7,679 nt of DNA from Chelonobacter sp006228105 (GTDB taxonomy: Bacteria > Pseudomonadota > Gammaproteobacteria > Enterobacterales > Pasteurellaceae), in the NCBI RefSeq assembly GCF_006228105.1, contig NZ_VDHH01000117.1, one strand, 5' to 3'. Shown in pieces: positions 1-5,940 of the stretch (position 1 is the stretch's first letter; the number at the start of each line of letters is the position of its first letter). A program made the translations under genes and the position numbers. Below the pieces are notes generated by a model. That model did not search any database. It had not been told where the DNA came from and was given only the letters and a program-made list of their open reading frames with translations.

Positions 1-785
1 AACCGCCGATGTGGCTGCGGGTGAATTTGCAACATTGCTCAACCCAAGACTATTTGGATCGGCTAATTCAGCAAGGCATTCAAGCCGAAATCTGCCCTGA
101 GCAGCCCGCTTGTGCGATTCGCTTGCAAAGTGCGGTCAGCGTTAATCAGCTACCGCACTTTGAGCAAGGTTGGGTTACGGTGCAAGACAGCCATGCTCAA
201 TGGGCAGGATTGCTGCTACAACCGCAAGATCATGAATTGATTTTAGATGCCTGTGCCGCACCGGGCGGCAAAACTACGCATATTTTGGAGTTGGCACCAC
301 AGGCGCAAGTGATCGCCTTAGATGTGGAAGTGCATCGTTTGCAACGGGTTGAGCAAAACTTGCAACGGCTAAATCAACAGGCTGAAGTGATCTGTGGTGA
401 TGCCAGTCAGCCGCAACAGTGGCTGGCTGAGGGGGTGATGTTTGATCGAATTTTGCTCGACGCGCCTTGCTCTGCAACCGGGGTGATTCGTCGTCATCCA
501 GATATTAAATGGCTGCGCCGTGAACAAGATATTGAGGCGTTGAGTGCGCTGCAACAACAAATTTTGACCGCACTTTGGGCACGTTTAAAGGTTGGCGGCA
601 CGTTGTTATATGCTACTTGTTCGGTGTTGAAACAGGAAAATCAACAGCAAATCGACCATTTTTTAGCACAGCATTGCGATGCGAAACGAGAAGCTATTTT
701 TGGACAATCCTCTGCTATGCAATTTTTCCCGCAACAACAGGGCGGTGACGGCTTCTTTTATGCTAAATTAATCAAAAGGGCTTAA
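1..785 (+). CDS. rsmB: 16S rRNA (cytosine-967-C5)-methyltransferase RsmB, 5'-truncated by the window edge
   Basis: RsmB (Sun/Fmu) uses S-adenosylmethionine to methylate C967 of 16S rRNA in the cytoplasm. The reading frame is open from the first bases, and the ATG at 9 is an internal Met of a conserved block (PPMWLRVN), so the true start lies upstream. About 260 residues are present against about 430 in E. coli; the missing part would hold the NusB-like RNA-binding domain. Counting from the Met at 9, the SAM-binding motif DACAAPGGKT is at residues 80-89, the DAPCSATG motif with Cys154 at 151-158, and the catalytic TCS motif with Cys204 at 203-205. The 50-residue spacing of the two cysteines equals that of the E. 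coli enzyme as I recall it. The stop is TAA at 783-785, and trkA follows after 14 nt, the usual order downstream of fmt. Three uptake sequences lie inside the gene. Identification is secure. Confidence 0.96.
   Translation, partial: PPMWLRVNLQHCSTQDYLDRLIQQGIQAEICPEQPACAIRLQSAVSVNQLPHFEQGWVTVQDSHAQWAGLLLQPQDHELILDACAAPGGKTTHILELAPQAQVIALDVEVHRLQRVEQNLQRLNQQAEVICGDASQPQQWLAEGVMFDRILLDAPCSATGVIRRHPDIKWLRREQDIEALSALQQQILTALWARLKVGGTLLYATCSVLKQENQQQIDHFLAQHCDAKREAIFGQSSAMQFFPQQQGGDGFFYAKLIKRA
128..136 (+). repeat. DNA uptake signal sequence (USS), AAGTGCGGT
   Basis: Perfect core of the Haemophilus-type uptake sequence, the 9-mer that biases DNA uptake toward related DNA in naturally competent Pasteurellaceae. 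Read in rsmB as Ser-Ala-Val. It forms an inverted pair with the copy at 152. Confidence 0.93.
152..160 (-). repeat. USS core, reverse orientation
   Basis: ACCGCACTT, read in rsmB as Pro-His-Phe. With the copy at 128 it makes an 11-bp perfect stem (126-136 with 152-162) around a 15-nt loop. Confidence 0.93.
567..575 (-). repeat. USS core, reverse orientation
   Basis: ACCGCACTT inside rsmB, read as Thr-Ala-Leu. Confidence 0.93.
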
Positions 786-799
786 TTTAGGGATAGGTT

Positions 800-2176
800 A
801 TGAAAATCATTATTCTTGGTGCGGGTCAAGTTGGTGGAACCTTGGCAGAAAATCTGGTCAGTGAAGATAACGATATTACTGTTATCGACAACAACCCAGA
901 GCGCTTGAACCACTTGCAAGACAAATTCGATTTGCGCGTGATTCTGGGCAATGCATCTTCGCCCAGAGTGCTGCGTGAAGCCGGCGCTGCCGATGCCGAT
1001 ATGCTGGTGGCGGTCACCAGTTCCGATGAAACGAATATGGTTGCCAGCCAAATTGCCTATACGTTGTTCGGAACACCAAGTAAAATTGCCCGAATCCGTG
1101 AAAATGAATATCTGCGCGAGAAAGAGCGCTTGTTCCAGCCGGATGTGATTCCTATCGATCATATTATTGCCCCGGAAAAACTGGTGATTGACGATATTGC
1201 CCGTTTAATCGATTATCCCGGCGCCTTGCAAATCGCCCATTTTGCCGATGGACGCATCAGTCTGGTGGCGGTTAAAGCCTATTATGGTGGCCCATTGGTC
1301 GGTTATGCAATTTCGGCGTTGAAAGAGCATCTACCTCATTTGGATGCAAGGATTGTGTCGATAACCCGTCAAGAACGGGCTATTCGTCCACAAGCTTCGA
1401 CTATTATTGAAGCGGGCGATGAAGTGGTGTTTATCTGTGCCACGCCTCATATTCGCGCCGTGATGAGTGAATTGCAGCGTTTGGAGCGTCCTTATCGGCG
1501 TGTGATGATTATCGGCGGCGGCAATATTGGTGCCGGTTTAGCAAAATATCTGGAAGACCGCTGTCGGGTTAAACTGATTGAGCGCAATCCGCAGCGGGCA
1601 GAGCAGTTGGCAGAAAAATTGTCTAAAACCTTAGTCTTTGCCGGTGACGCTTCTGACCAAGCGTTGTTGTTTGAAGAGCATATCGAGAATATTGATGTGT
1701 TCATTGCGCTGACCAGTGATGATGAAGCCAATATCATGGCGGCGTTGTTGGCAAAACGGCTGGGGGCAGCCAAAGCGATGGTGTTGATTCAACGGATTGC
1801 TTATTTAAATCTGATTCAGGGTGGTACCATCGATATCGGTTTTTCACCGCAGCAGGCTACTATTTCAGCATTATTGGGGCATGTACGCAAAGGTGATGTA
1901 CGCAATGTAGTGGCGTTGCGTAAAGGCAATGCCGAAGCGATAGAGCTGGTGGCGCACGGTGATGTCGACACTTCGAATATCGTCGGGCGAAAAATTGCGG
2001 CACTGAAACTGCCGGCAGGTTGTATTATTGGGGCGATCTTGCGTGGCGAAGAGGTGATTATTGCCCATAACCATGTGGTGATTGAAGACAATGATCATGT
2101 GGTGCTGTTTTTAAGTGATAAAAAACAAGTTCCTGATATTGAAAAACTCTTTTTGCCTACGCCATTTTTTATTTGA
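800..2176 (+). CDS. trkA: Trk system potassium uptake regulatory protein TrkA
   Basis: TrkA is the peripheral, nucleotide-binding cytoplasmic subunit that gates the TrkH/TrkG potassium transporters. The 458 residues equal the E. coli length. It shows the expected tandem layout: RCK/Rossmann domain 1 with GAGQVGG at residues 7-13 and an acidic residue (Asp30) ending strand 2; an RCK-C subdomain around 145-225; a second Rossmann domain with GGGNIG at 239-244 and Glu261 in the equivalent acidic position; and a second RCK-C around 370-455. The start is supported by purine-rich AGGGATAGG at 789-797, just upstream of the ATG. It sits 14 nt after rsmB with no terminator between, so co-transcription is likely. 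No uptake sequence falls in this gene, the longest stretch without one in the window (576-2838 including mscL). I see no trkH or trkG nearby, which is normal because trkA is usually unlinked to them. Confidence 0.97.
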   Translation: MKIIILGAGQVGGTLAENLVSEDNDITVIDNNPERLNHLQDKFDLRVILGNASSPRVLREAGAADADMLVAVTSSDETNMVASQIAYTLFGTPSKIARIRENEYLREKERLFQPDVIPIDHIIAPEKLVIDDIARLIDYPGALQIAHFADGRISLVAVKAYYGGPLVGYAISALKEHLPHLDARIVSITRQERAIRPQASTIIEAGDEVVFICATPHIRAVMSELQRLERPYRRVMIIGGGNIGAGLAKYLEDRCRVKLIERNPQRAEQLAEKLSKTLVFAGDASDQALLFEEHIENIDVFIALTSDDEANIMAALLAKRLGAAKAMVLIQRIAYLNLIQGGTIDIGFSPQQATISALLGHVRKGDVRNVVALRKGNAEAIELVAHGDVDTSNIVGRKIAALKLPAGCIIGAILRGEEVIIAHNHVVIEDNDHVVLFLSDKKQVPDIEKLFLPTPFFI

Positions 2177-2195
2177 TTTGGCAATATGAGTGGAA

Positions 2196-2233
2196 TAAAT
2201 AAGCAATATAACCTATTTTATATTGCTTATTTA
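2196..2233. terminator. 16-bp perfect AT-rich inverted repeat after trkA; possible terminator
   Basis: The arms TAAATAAGCAATATAA (2196-2211) and TTATATTGCTTATTTA (2218-2233) pair perfectly around a 6-nt loop. The repeat starts 19 nt after the trkA stop, so it is placed to end the rsmB-trkA transcript. The stem contains only two G-C pairs, and no long T-run follows on either strand, so it is not a textbook intrinsic terminator. The heptamer GCAATAT of the left arm also occurs alone at 2181-2187. A protein-binding palindrome or a 3'-end stabilising hairpin are alternatives. Confidence 0.5.
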
Positions 2234-2249
2234 CCAATATTATCATTAA

Positions 2250-2270
2250 CGATAAAAAACGATTTTATCG
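2250..2270. repeat. 8-bp inverted repeat upstream of the mscL promoter
   Basis: CGATAAAA (2250-2257) and TTTTATCG (2263-2270) form a short perfect inverted repeat with a 5-nt centre, ending 9 bp upstream of the proposed -35 box of mscL. The position would suit an upstream regulator site, but the arms are short and AT-rich, so chance is possible. Confidence 0.3.
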
Positions 2271-2279
2271 AAATATAAC

Positions 2280-2307
2280 TTTACATTTAAAACGTTATAA
2301 CTATAAT
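2280..2307 (+). promoter_or_regulatory. Sigma70-type promoter of mscL
   Basis: A -35 box TTTACA (2280-2285, one mismatch to TTGACA) is followed after 16 bp by a perfect -10 box TATAAT (2302-2307). Transcription would start near 2314, giving a leader of about 45 nt before the mscL ATG. It is the best promoter match in the window and makes mscL an independent unit, separate from rsmB-trkA. Confidence 0.7.
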
Positions 2308-2359
2308 ACCGCCCATCAATTGATTTGATGTTATTTTATACAAACACAAGGATTATTTT

Positions 2360-2758
2360 ATGAGTATGATTAAAGAGTTTCGCGAATTTGCCATGCGTGG
2401 CAATGTGGTTGATATGGCTGTCGGTGTGATCATCGGTGGCGCTTTCGGCAAAATTGTCAGTTCATTGGTTGGCGATATTGTGATGCCGGTACTGGGCATT
2501 TTCACCGGCGGTGTTGATTTCAAAGACTTAAATATTGTGTTACAACAAGCGGTTGGTGAAACCCCGGCAGTGACGTTAAACTACGGTGCATTTATTCAAA
2601 ACGTATTTGATTTCATCATCATTGCCTTTGCAATCTTTATGATGATTAAAGCGTTGAATAAATTAAAACGTGAAAAACCGGCCGAAGAAGAAGCACCGGC
2701 AGAACCATCAAATGAAGAAAAATTATTGACAGAAATTCGTGATTTATTGAAAAAATAA
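2360..2758 (+). CDS. mscL: Large-conductance mechanosensitive channel MscL
   Basis: MscL forms a homopentameric inner-membrane pore that opens under membrane tension and releases solutes during hypo-osmotic shock. The 132 residues are close to the 136 of E. coli. The N-terminal amphipathic helix (MSMIKEFREFAMRGN) is nearly identical to E. coli. TM1 spans about residues 15-45 and includes the pore constriction; the E. coli gate residue Leu19 is Met19 here, while Gly22 and Val23 are kept. A periplasmic loop follows at about 46-72, TM2 at about 73-99 (FIQNVFDFIIIAFAIF region), and a charged C-terminal bundle helix ends in LLTEIRDLLKK. The ATG at 2360 is chosen over the Met two codons later because AAGGA at 2348-2352 lies 7 nt upstream of it. 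The gene has its own promoter and terminator. Placement next to trkA is shared with E. coli. Confidence 0.98.
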   Translation: MSMIKEFREFAMRGNVVDMAVGVIIGGAFGKIVSSLVGDIVMPVLGIFTGGVDFKDLNIVLQQAVGETPAVTLNYGAFIQNVFDFIIIAFAIFMMIKALNKLKREKPAEEEAPAEPSNEEKLLTEIRDLLKK

Positions 2759-2778
2759 TTAAACGATACGTTTTTAAT

Positions 2779-2811
2779 AACCCTTTCGGTTGATACCGAA
2801 AGGGTTTTTTT
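2779..2811 (+). terminator. Rho-independent terminator of mscL
   Basis: A 12-bp perfect stem, AACCCTTTCGGT (2779-2790) with ACCGAAAGGGTT (2795-2806), closes a 4-nt loop (TGAT) and runs into seven Ts (2805-2811). It starts 20 nt after the mscL stop codon. It is not built from uptake sequences, unlike many Pasteurellaceae terminators. It isolates mscL from the downstream lysozyme-inhibitor gene. Confidence 0.93.
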
Positions 2812-2838
2812 GTTGTTTTTGACCAAAAGTTACAACAA

Positions 2839-2847
2839 ACCGCACTT
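2839..2847 (-). repeat. USS core, intergenic
   Basis: ACCGCACTT in the gap between the mscL terminator and the lysozyme inhibitor gene; one of only two copies outside coding sequence. Confidence 0.93.
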
Positions 2848-2914
2848 TAACTTGTCTAACTTTTATCATCGATGTGCTGATGACAAAGTTATATTTAAAT
2901 TATTATTTAAAAAT

Positions 2915-2920
2915 AAGGAG
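2915..2920 (+). promoter_or_regulatory. Shine-Dalgarno site fixing the start of the lysozyme inhibitor gene
   Basis: AAGGAG lies 7 nt before the ATG at 2928. The frame is also open from an earlier ATG at 2874, but that start has no ribosome binding site and would add 18 residues ahead of an otherwise ideal signal peptide. Confidence 0.88.
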
Positions 2921-2927
2921 TTTGATA

Positions 2928-3623
2928 ATGCAATTATCAACAGTAATCAAAAAAGTATTCTTGGCGGTGTTTACTGCGACCACACTTTTATCAACAGTTC
3001 CGGCACTAGCAGCTAATGATAAACCAACGGTTGCTAAAACCGTACAATTCAAAAAAGGTGAAAGCTCAGCAACTTATAAAGGAAGCGTAAAAGGTTATAA
3101 CTATGACAGCTATTATTTTAGCGCTAAGAAAGGGCAAGTGCTGAACGCAGTGCTCGACAGCAACGCTCATGCCGAAATGGTGCTGTTTGATCGTGACGAT
3201 TATGTGGTGGGGGACAGCTATGTGCTGCCGGAAAGCGGTAAATATGAAGTGCGGGTGTTGCAAATGCGCACTTTTGCTCGCCGCGGCACGGAATCGCCTT
3301 ATACCTTAAAAATTGAGATTACGAATCAAGCTAACCAGCCTGTAGCCGCTGGGGATAGCCCACAGGAAGTCAACAAAGTGCTGTATGCCTGTCGTGATAA
3401 CAAAGTGTTGGAAGTTGTCTACCTCAACACGCCAAACAACAGCTATGCGGTGATCAACCAAATGGGTGAAATGGTGCCGATGCAAAGCATCTCAATGGCA
3501 TCAGGCGCAAACTATCAAGCCATCAATCCGGATTATGCTTATAAACTCTATACCAAAGGCAACACTGCAGATTTGGTCGGCGCCAATGACAGCCCGATTT
3601 TGAGTGATTGTCGCGCAGATTAA
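2928..3623 (+). CDS. Secreted two-domain lysozyme inhibitor (PliG-like domain fused to MliC-like domain)
   Basis: Predicted periplasmic inhibitor of host lysozymes, 231 residues. Residues 1-28 form a signal peptide: KK at 8-9, a hydrophobic stretch at 10-22, and cleavage most likely after ALA at 26-28. There is no lipobox Cys, so the protein should be soluble. Residues ~33-132 resemble E. coli PliG (inhibitor of g-type lysozyme): FKKGESSATYKG at 41-52, KGYNYDSYYFSAKKGQ at 55-70 and SGKYEVRVLQMR at 103-114, in the same order. After a linker (133-146), residues ~147-229 resemble MliC/PliC (inhibitor of c-type lysozyme): Cys155 and Cys228 match the MliC disulfide, SGANY at 192-196 matches the active-site-blocking SGARY loop, and YTKG with Lys210 matches the second contact motif. 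Each single-domain relative is only about 110-130 residues, so this is a fusion. Homology is judged from memory; the inhibitory activities and dual specificity are inference. A FUSC gene follows after 9 nt. Confidence 0.8.
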   Translation: MQLSTVIKKVFLAVFTATTLLSTVPALAANDKPTVAKTVQFKKGESSATYKGSVKGYNYDSYYFSAKKGQVLNAVLDSNAHAEMVLFDRDDYVVGDSYVLPESGKYEVRVLQMRTFARRGTESPYTLKIEITNQANQPVAAGDSPQEVNKVLYACRDNKVLEVVYLNTPNNSYAVINQMGEMVPMQSISMASGANYQAINPDYAYKLYTKGNTADLVGANDSPILSDCRAD

Positions 3624-3632
3624 TCTGGCAAA

Positions 3633-4628
3633 ATGATGTTATCTACTATGCCACTCAAACAACAGCTAACAATATTACGGCAATGGTGTGGTGACATTTA
3701 TTGGCGGGAAGCGATATTATGTGTTCCCGCCATTATTGTTGTTTTGGCATTCAGTTCATTGCTAAATCCAATTATGGCGGTGGTGATGATCAGCACCGCT
3801 TTTTCCGTTGGATTGGGGGCGTCTCACACCTTGTGTTCAATGCGTTGGGGGGCGATGATCGTTGCAGTTGCCGGCATGGCATTGGCGGCATTTGCTGGCT
3901 CATTGCTCGGTTTTTATCCATCTGTAGTGATGGTGATAACCGCACTTTTAGCCGCAGCTTGTGCAGCTATTGCCAGTTATGACAACAATTGGTGGTGGGT
4001 CATGTTGCAGATCATCATTGCTTTTCTGGTCGCTTCATATTTCCCGAACCATTTAGAACATGCCGTTTTGCGTACCGTGTTTGTGTTATTGGGCGGCGCC
4101 TTGCAAATTGGTTGTACCGCACTTTTAGCTCGGCTCATTCCTAACATTGCCGCTCCATTACCAACCACTAATCCGCTTGCCAGCAATCTCTCACTGCGTT
4201 TTGTCTGTGCAGGTGCAATTGCGGTTGCTTTGGCACTGTATACGGCACAAAGTATCAGTTTAAAAAATGATTACTGGGCACCTATGTCGGCTTTGCTGAT
4301 TTTAAGACCTACTTCTCAAGATTCCCTGAAACGTGGTATCAACCGTTTAACCGGAACTGTCATTGGTTGCTGCATCGCTACCTTGATTATTTATCTGTTT
4401 CACGACAATTTCATAATTTTGTTGATCAGTTTGGTCATCACCGTTGGTCTGGCATTTGCAATGCAAAGAGCCCACTACGGGCTTTACAGCGGAACTGTTG
4501 CCGCCACTATCGTATTTTTAATCGCCATTGGTCACGGCGACCCCATAGCCACCACCGAACACCGCTTAATCGCCACCCTGATCGGCGGTGCCATCGCAAT
4601 TATTGTTGGACGGGTTTTGCGGGTTTGA
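3633..4628 (+). CDS. FUSC-family integral inner-membrane protein, putative aromatic-acid exporter type
   Basis: This is a 331-residue, almost entirely hydrophobic protein with roughly ten membrane segments in two halves. The hallmark of the FUSC (fusaric acid resistance-like) family is in the second half: NDYWAPMSALLILRP at residues 212-226, followed by a basic SLKRGINRLTGTVIG stretch. Relatives such as YccS, YhfK and AaeB are about twice as long and carry cytoplasmic domains; here only the membrane part is present, with no sign of a broken end, so it is a compact form. By family analogy it may export small organic acids or affect the envelope, but the substrate is unknown. The start is uncertain: ATGs at 3633, 3636 and 3648 all lack a good Shine-Dalgarno sequence, which fits translational coupling to the lysozyme inhibitor ending at 3623. 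Two uptake sequences lie inside the gene (3939 and 4116). Confidence 0.85.
   Translation: MMLSTMPLKQQLTILRQWCGDIYWREAILCVPAIIVVLAFSSLLNPIMAVVMISTAFSVGLGASHTLCSMRWGAMIVAVAGMALAAFAGSLLGFYPSVVMVITALLAAACAAIASYDNNWWWVMLQIIIAFLVASYFPNHLEHAVLRTVFVLLGGALQIGCTALLARLIPNIAAPLPTTNPLASNLSLRFVCAGAIAVALALYTAQSISLKNDYWAPMSALLILRPTSQDSLKRGINRLTGTVIGCCIATLIIYLFHDNFIILLISLVITVGLAFAMQRAHYGLYSGTVAATIVFLIAIGHGDPIATTEHRLIATLIGGAIAIIVGRVLRV
3939..3947 (-). repeat. USS core, reverse orientation
   Basis: ACCGCACTT in the FUSC gene, read as Thr-Ala-Leu within a membrane segment. Confidence 0.93.
4116..4124 (-). repeat. USS core, reverse orientation
   Basis: Second copy in the FUSC gene, again read as Thr-Ala-Leu in a hydrophobic stretch. 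Confidence 0.93.
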
Positions 4629-4636
4629 TCATTCAT

Positions 4637-4658
4637 TTTTACGATCCCGCTTCCAAAA
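4637..4658 (+). promoter_or_regulatory. CRP-S-like (Sxy-dependent competence) site upstream of dprA
   Basis: Compared with the Pasteurellaceae CRP-S consensus (TTTTGCGATC-NN-GATCGCAAAA), 16 of the 20 constrained positions match: TTTT, CGATC on the left, G, T and C on the right, and AAAA at the end. Mismatches are at position 5 (A for G, a core contact) and positions 14, 16 and 17. The centre is about 83 bp before the dprA ATG, a workable distance. dprA belongs to the CRP-S/Sxy competence regulon in H. influenzae. A second partial match, TTGCGAT at 4692-4698, has a perfect left core but no right half and lies too close to the ATG. Confidence 0.42.
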
Positions 4659-4677
4659 ATAATTCTAAAGTCGTTTA

Positions 4678-4686
4678 AAGTGCGGT
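4678..4686 (+). repeat. USS core, intergenic, upstream of dprA
   Basis: AAGTGCGGT in the FUSC-dprA gap, 44 bp before the dprA start and 19 bp after the CRP-S-like site. Confidence 0.93.
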
Positions 4687-4730
4687 AGTTGTTGCGATGA
4701 TAAAGCTCTTTAATCTTGTAGCTGATCATT

Positions 4731-5882
4731 ATGTCGTTAAACATACCGTTAGAATTGTTACTTCGTCTTAATCAAATTCCAAATTTTGGTTCAAGTGCGG
4801 TATTGCGCTTGCTTAAACAGGTTTCGGTGCAACAGTTGTTGGAATACGGGGCGGTAGAATGGGCGCATTTGGGGTTGGATTCGCGTCAGATTCAACGCTG
4901 GTTGCAGCCGAAAAAAGAGTATATCGAGCCGGTGTTGGCGTGGCAGGCGCAAAGTGCGGTCAATCAGGTGATCACAATTTTTGACGCTGACTATCCTTTT
5001 TTGCTGAAACAAATCGCCTCGGCACCGTTGATTCTTTACCTGCAAGGCGATCGCAACTTATTGCACCAGCGACAAATCGCGATGGTCGGCAGCCGTGATT
5101 GTTCGGATTATGGCGAATATTGGAGCCGCTATTTTGCTGCGCAATTGAGTCTGCAAGGTTATGTGATTACCAGCGGCATGGCGTTAGGGATAGATAGCTA
5201 CAGCCACCGTGCAGCGCTGGAAAGCGGCGGTAAAACGATTGCGGTGTTGGGTAGTGGCTTGAATCGGATCTACCCAAAATGTAACCAGTCATTGGCACAG
5301 CAGATTATCGAACAAGGCGCGCTGGTTTCGGAATTTATTCCCAATCAAGCGCCGTTGGCAGAAAATTTCCCACGCCGTAATCGGATTATCAGTGGCTTGA
5401 GTTTGGGCACGTTGGTGGTTGAAGCCGATGTAAAGAGCGGTTCGCTGATCACCGCGCGTTATGCTTTGGAGCAAAATCGTGAGGTGTTTGCCCTGCCGGG
5501 GGCGGTTCAGAACCGATTTAGCCGTGGCTGCCACAGCCTGATTAAACAGGGCGCTTTGCTGGTGGAAAGTTATCAGGATATTTTGGAAAATTTATCCGCT
5601 TATCCATCACAATCCGAAATGTTAACACCTATTCACCCAGTTGTGCCTGACACAGCAAAAATTAAACCATCACCAATACAGCCAGTGCAACAACTTACAG
5701 AAAATGAGAAAAGTGCGGTGGCCTATCCCGAACTGTACCGCCATATTGGCTATCAAGCAATTAGCGCCGATGATTTGGCAACTGCACTTAATTTGCCGAT
5801 TTCGGAGGTTCTTTCACAGTTGTTGGAATTGGAGCTGGAGGGGGCAATTTGTACGGTCAGCGGTGGTTATTGTCGGTGTTAG
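4731..5882 (+). CDS. dprA: DNA processing protein DprA (natural transformation)
   Basis: DprA binds incoming single-stranded DNA in the cytoplasm, protects it and loads RecA during natural transformation. The 383 residues are near the H. influenzae length. An N-terminal SAM/HhH-like helical region (~1-70) precedes the Rossmann-type DprA domain (~80-290): GSR at 120-122, then GMALGIDSYSHRAAL, AVLGSGLNRIYP, NFPRRNRIISG at 212-222, VVEADVKSGSLITA and GCHSLIKQGALLV in the usual order. A variable linker (~290-322) leads to a C-terminal winged-helix domain (~323-383) ending LELEGAICTVSGGYCRC. The ATG at 4731 is fixed: an in-frame TAG at 4719-4721 leaves no other ATG, GTG or TTG start, although no Shine-Dalgarno sequence is visible. 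The gene carries three uptake sequences (4793, 4952, 5711), each read as Ser-Ala-Val. A competence-type control site may lie upstream. Identification is secure. Confidence 0.97.
   Translation: MSLNIPLELLLRLNQIPNFGSSAVLRLLKQVSVQQLLEYGAVEWAHLGLDSRQIQRWLQPKKEYIEPVLAWQAQSAVNQVITIFDADYPFLLKQIASAPLILYLQGDRNLLHQRQIAMVGSRDCSDYGEYWSRYFAAQLSLQGYVITSGMALGIDSYSHRAALESGGKTIAVLGSGLNRIYPKCNQSLAQQIIEQGALVSEFIPNQAPLAENFPRRNRIISGLSLGTLVVEADVKSGSLITARYALEQNREVFALPGAVQNRFSRGCHSLIKQGALLVESYQDILENLSAYPSQSEMLTPIHPVVPDTAKIKPSPIQPVQQLTENEKSAVAYPELYRHIGYQAISADDLATALNLPISEVLSQLLELELEGAICTVSGGYCRC
4793..4801 (+). repeat. USS core in dprA
   Basis: AAGTGCGGT read as Ser22-Ala-Val in the N-terminal helical domain. Confidence 0.93.
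4952..4960 (+). repeat. USS core in dprA
   Basis: AAGTGCGGT read as Ser-Ala-Val just before the Rossmann domain. Confidence 0.93.
5711..5719 (+). repeat. USS core in dprA
   Basis: AAGTGCGGT read as Ser328-Ala-Val at the start of the winged-helix domain; the last copy before the roughly 1-kb gap that contains hicAB. Confidence 0.93.
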
Positions 5883-5889
5883 AAATACG

Positions 5890-5917
5890 TTGTTTTGTGT
5901 GTGTTAGTGTGTAGAAT
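5890..5917 (+). promoter_or_regulatory. Candidate hicAB promoter
   Basis: TTGTTT (5890-5895) and TAGAAT (5912-5917) are separated by 16 bp, placing a start near 5924, about 17 nt before the hicA ATG. The -10 box overlaps the first of two GAATTA direct repeats (5914-5919 and 5926-5931, 12 bp apart), which could be an operator for autoregulation by HicB. Both calls rest on short matches. Confidence 0.42.
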
Positions 5918-5940
5918 TAAAGGCTGAATTAGGTAGGATT

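Noticed and set aside
782..1162. Open frame of 126 codons on the minus strand over trkA
   Set aside because: Lies antisense to the strongly conserved first Rossmann domain of TrkA; no domain-like features and no promoter or ribosome binding site seen.
2819..2824. TTGACC as -35 box for the lysozyme inhibitor gene
   Set aside because: No acceptable -10 box lies 16-18 bp downstream; TATCAT at 2864-2869 is too far. The gap 2812-2927 is AT-rich but I cannot fix a promoter there.
2874..2927. Longer N-terminus of the lysozyme inhibitor, starting at the ATG at 2874
   Set aside because: No ribosome binding site there, and it would put 18 mostly non-signal residues ahead of a classic signal peptide; AAGGAG at 2915-2920 supports the ATG at 2928.
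2945..3015. Lipoprotein signal, by analogy with membrane-bound MliC
   Set aside because: No Cys in the signal region and no lipobox; an ALA cleavage site is present, so a soluble periplasmic or secreted form is expected.
4690..4711. Second CRP-S-like site around TTGCGAT upstream of dprA
   Set aside because: Only 9 of 20 constrained positions match, the right half is absent, and its centre is about 30 bp from the ATG, too close for normal activation.
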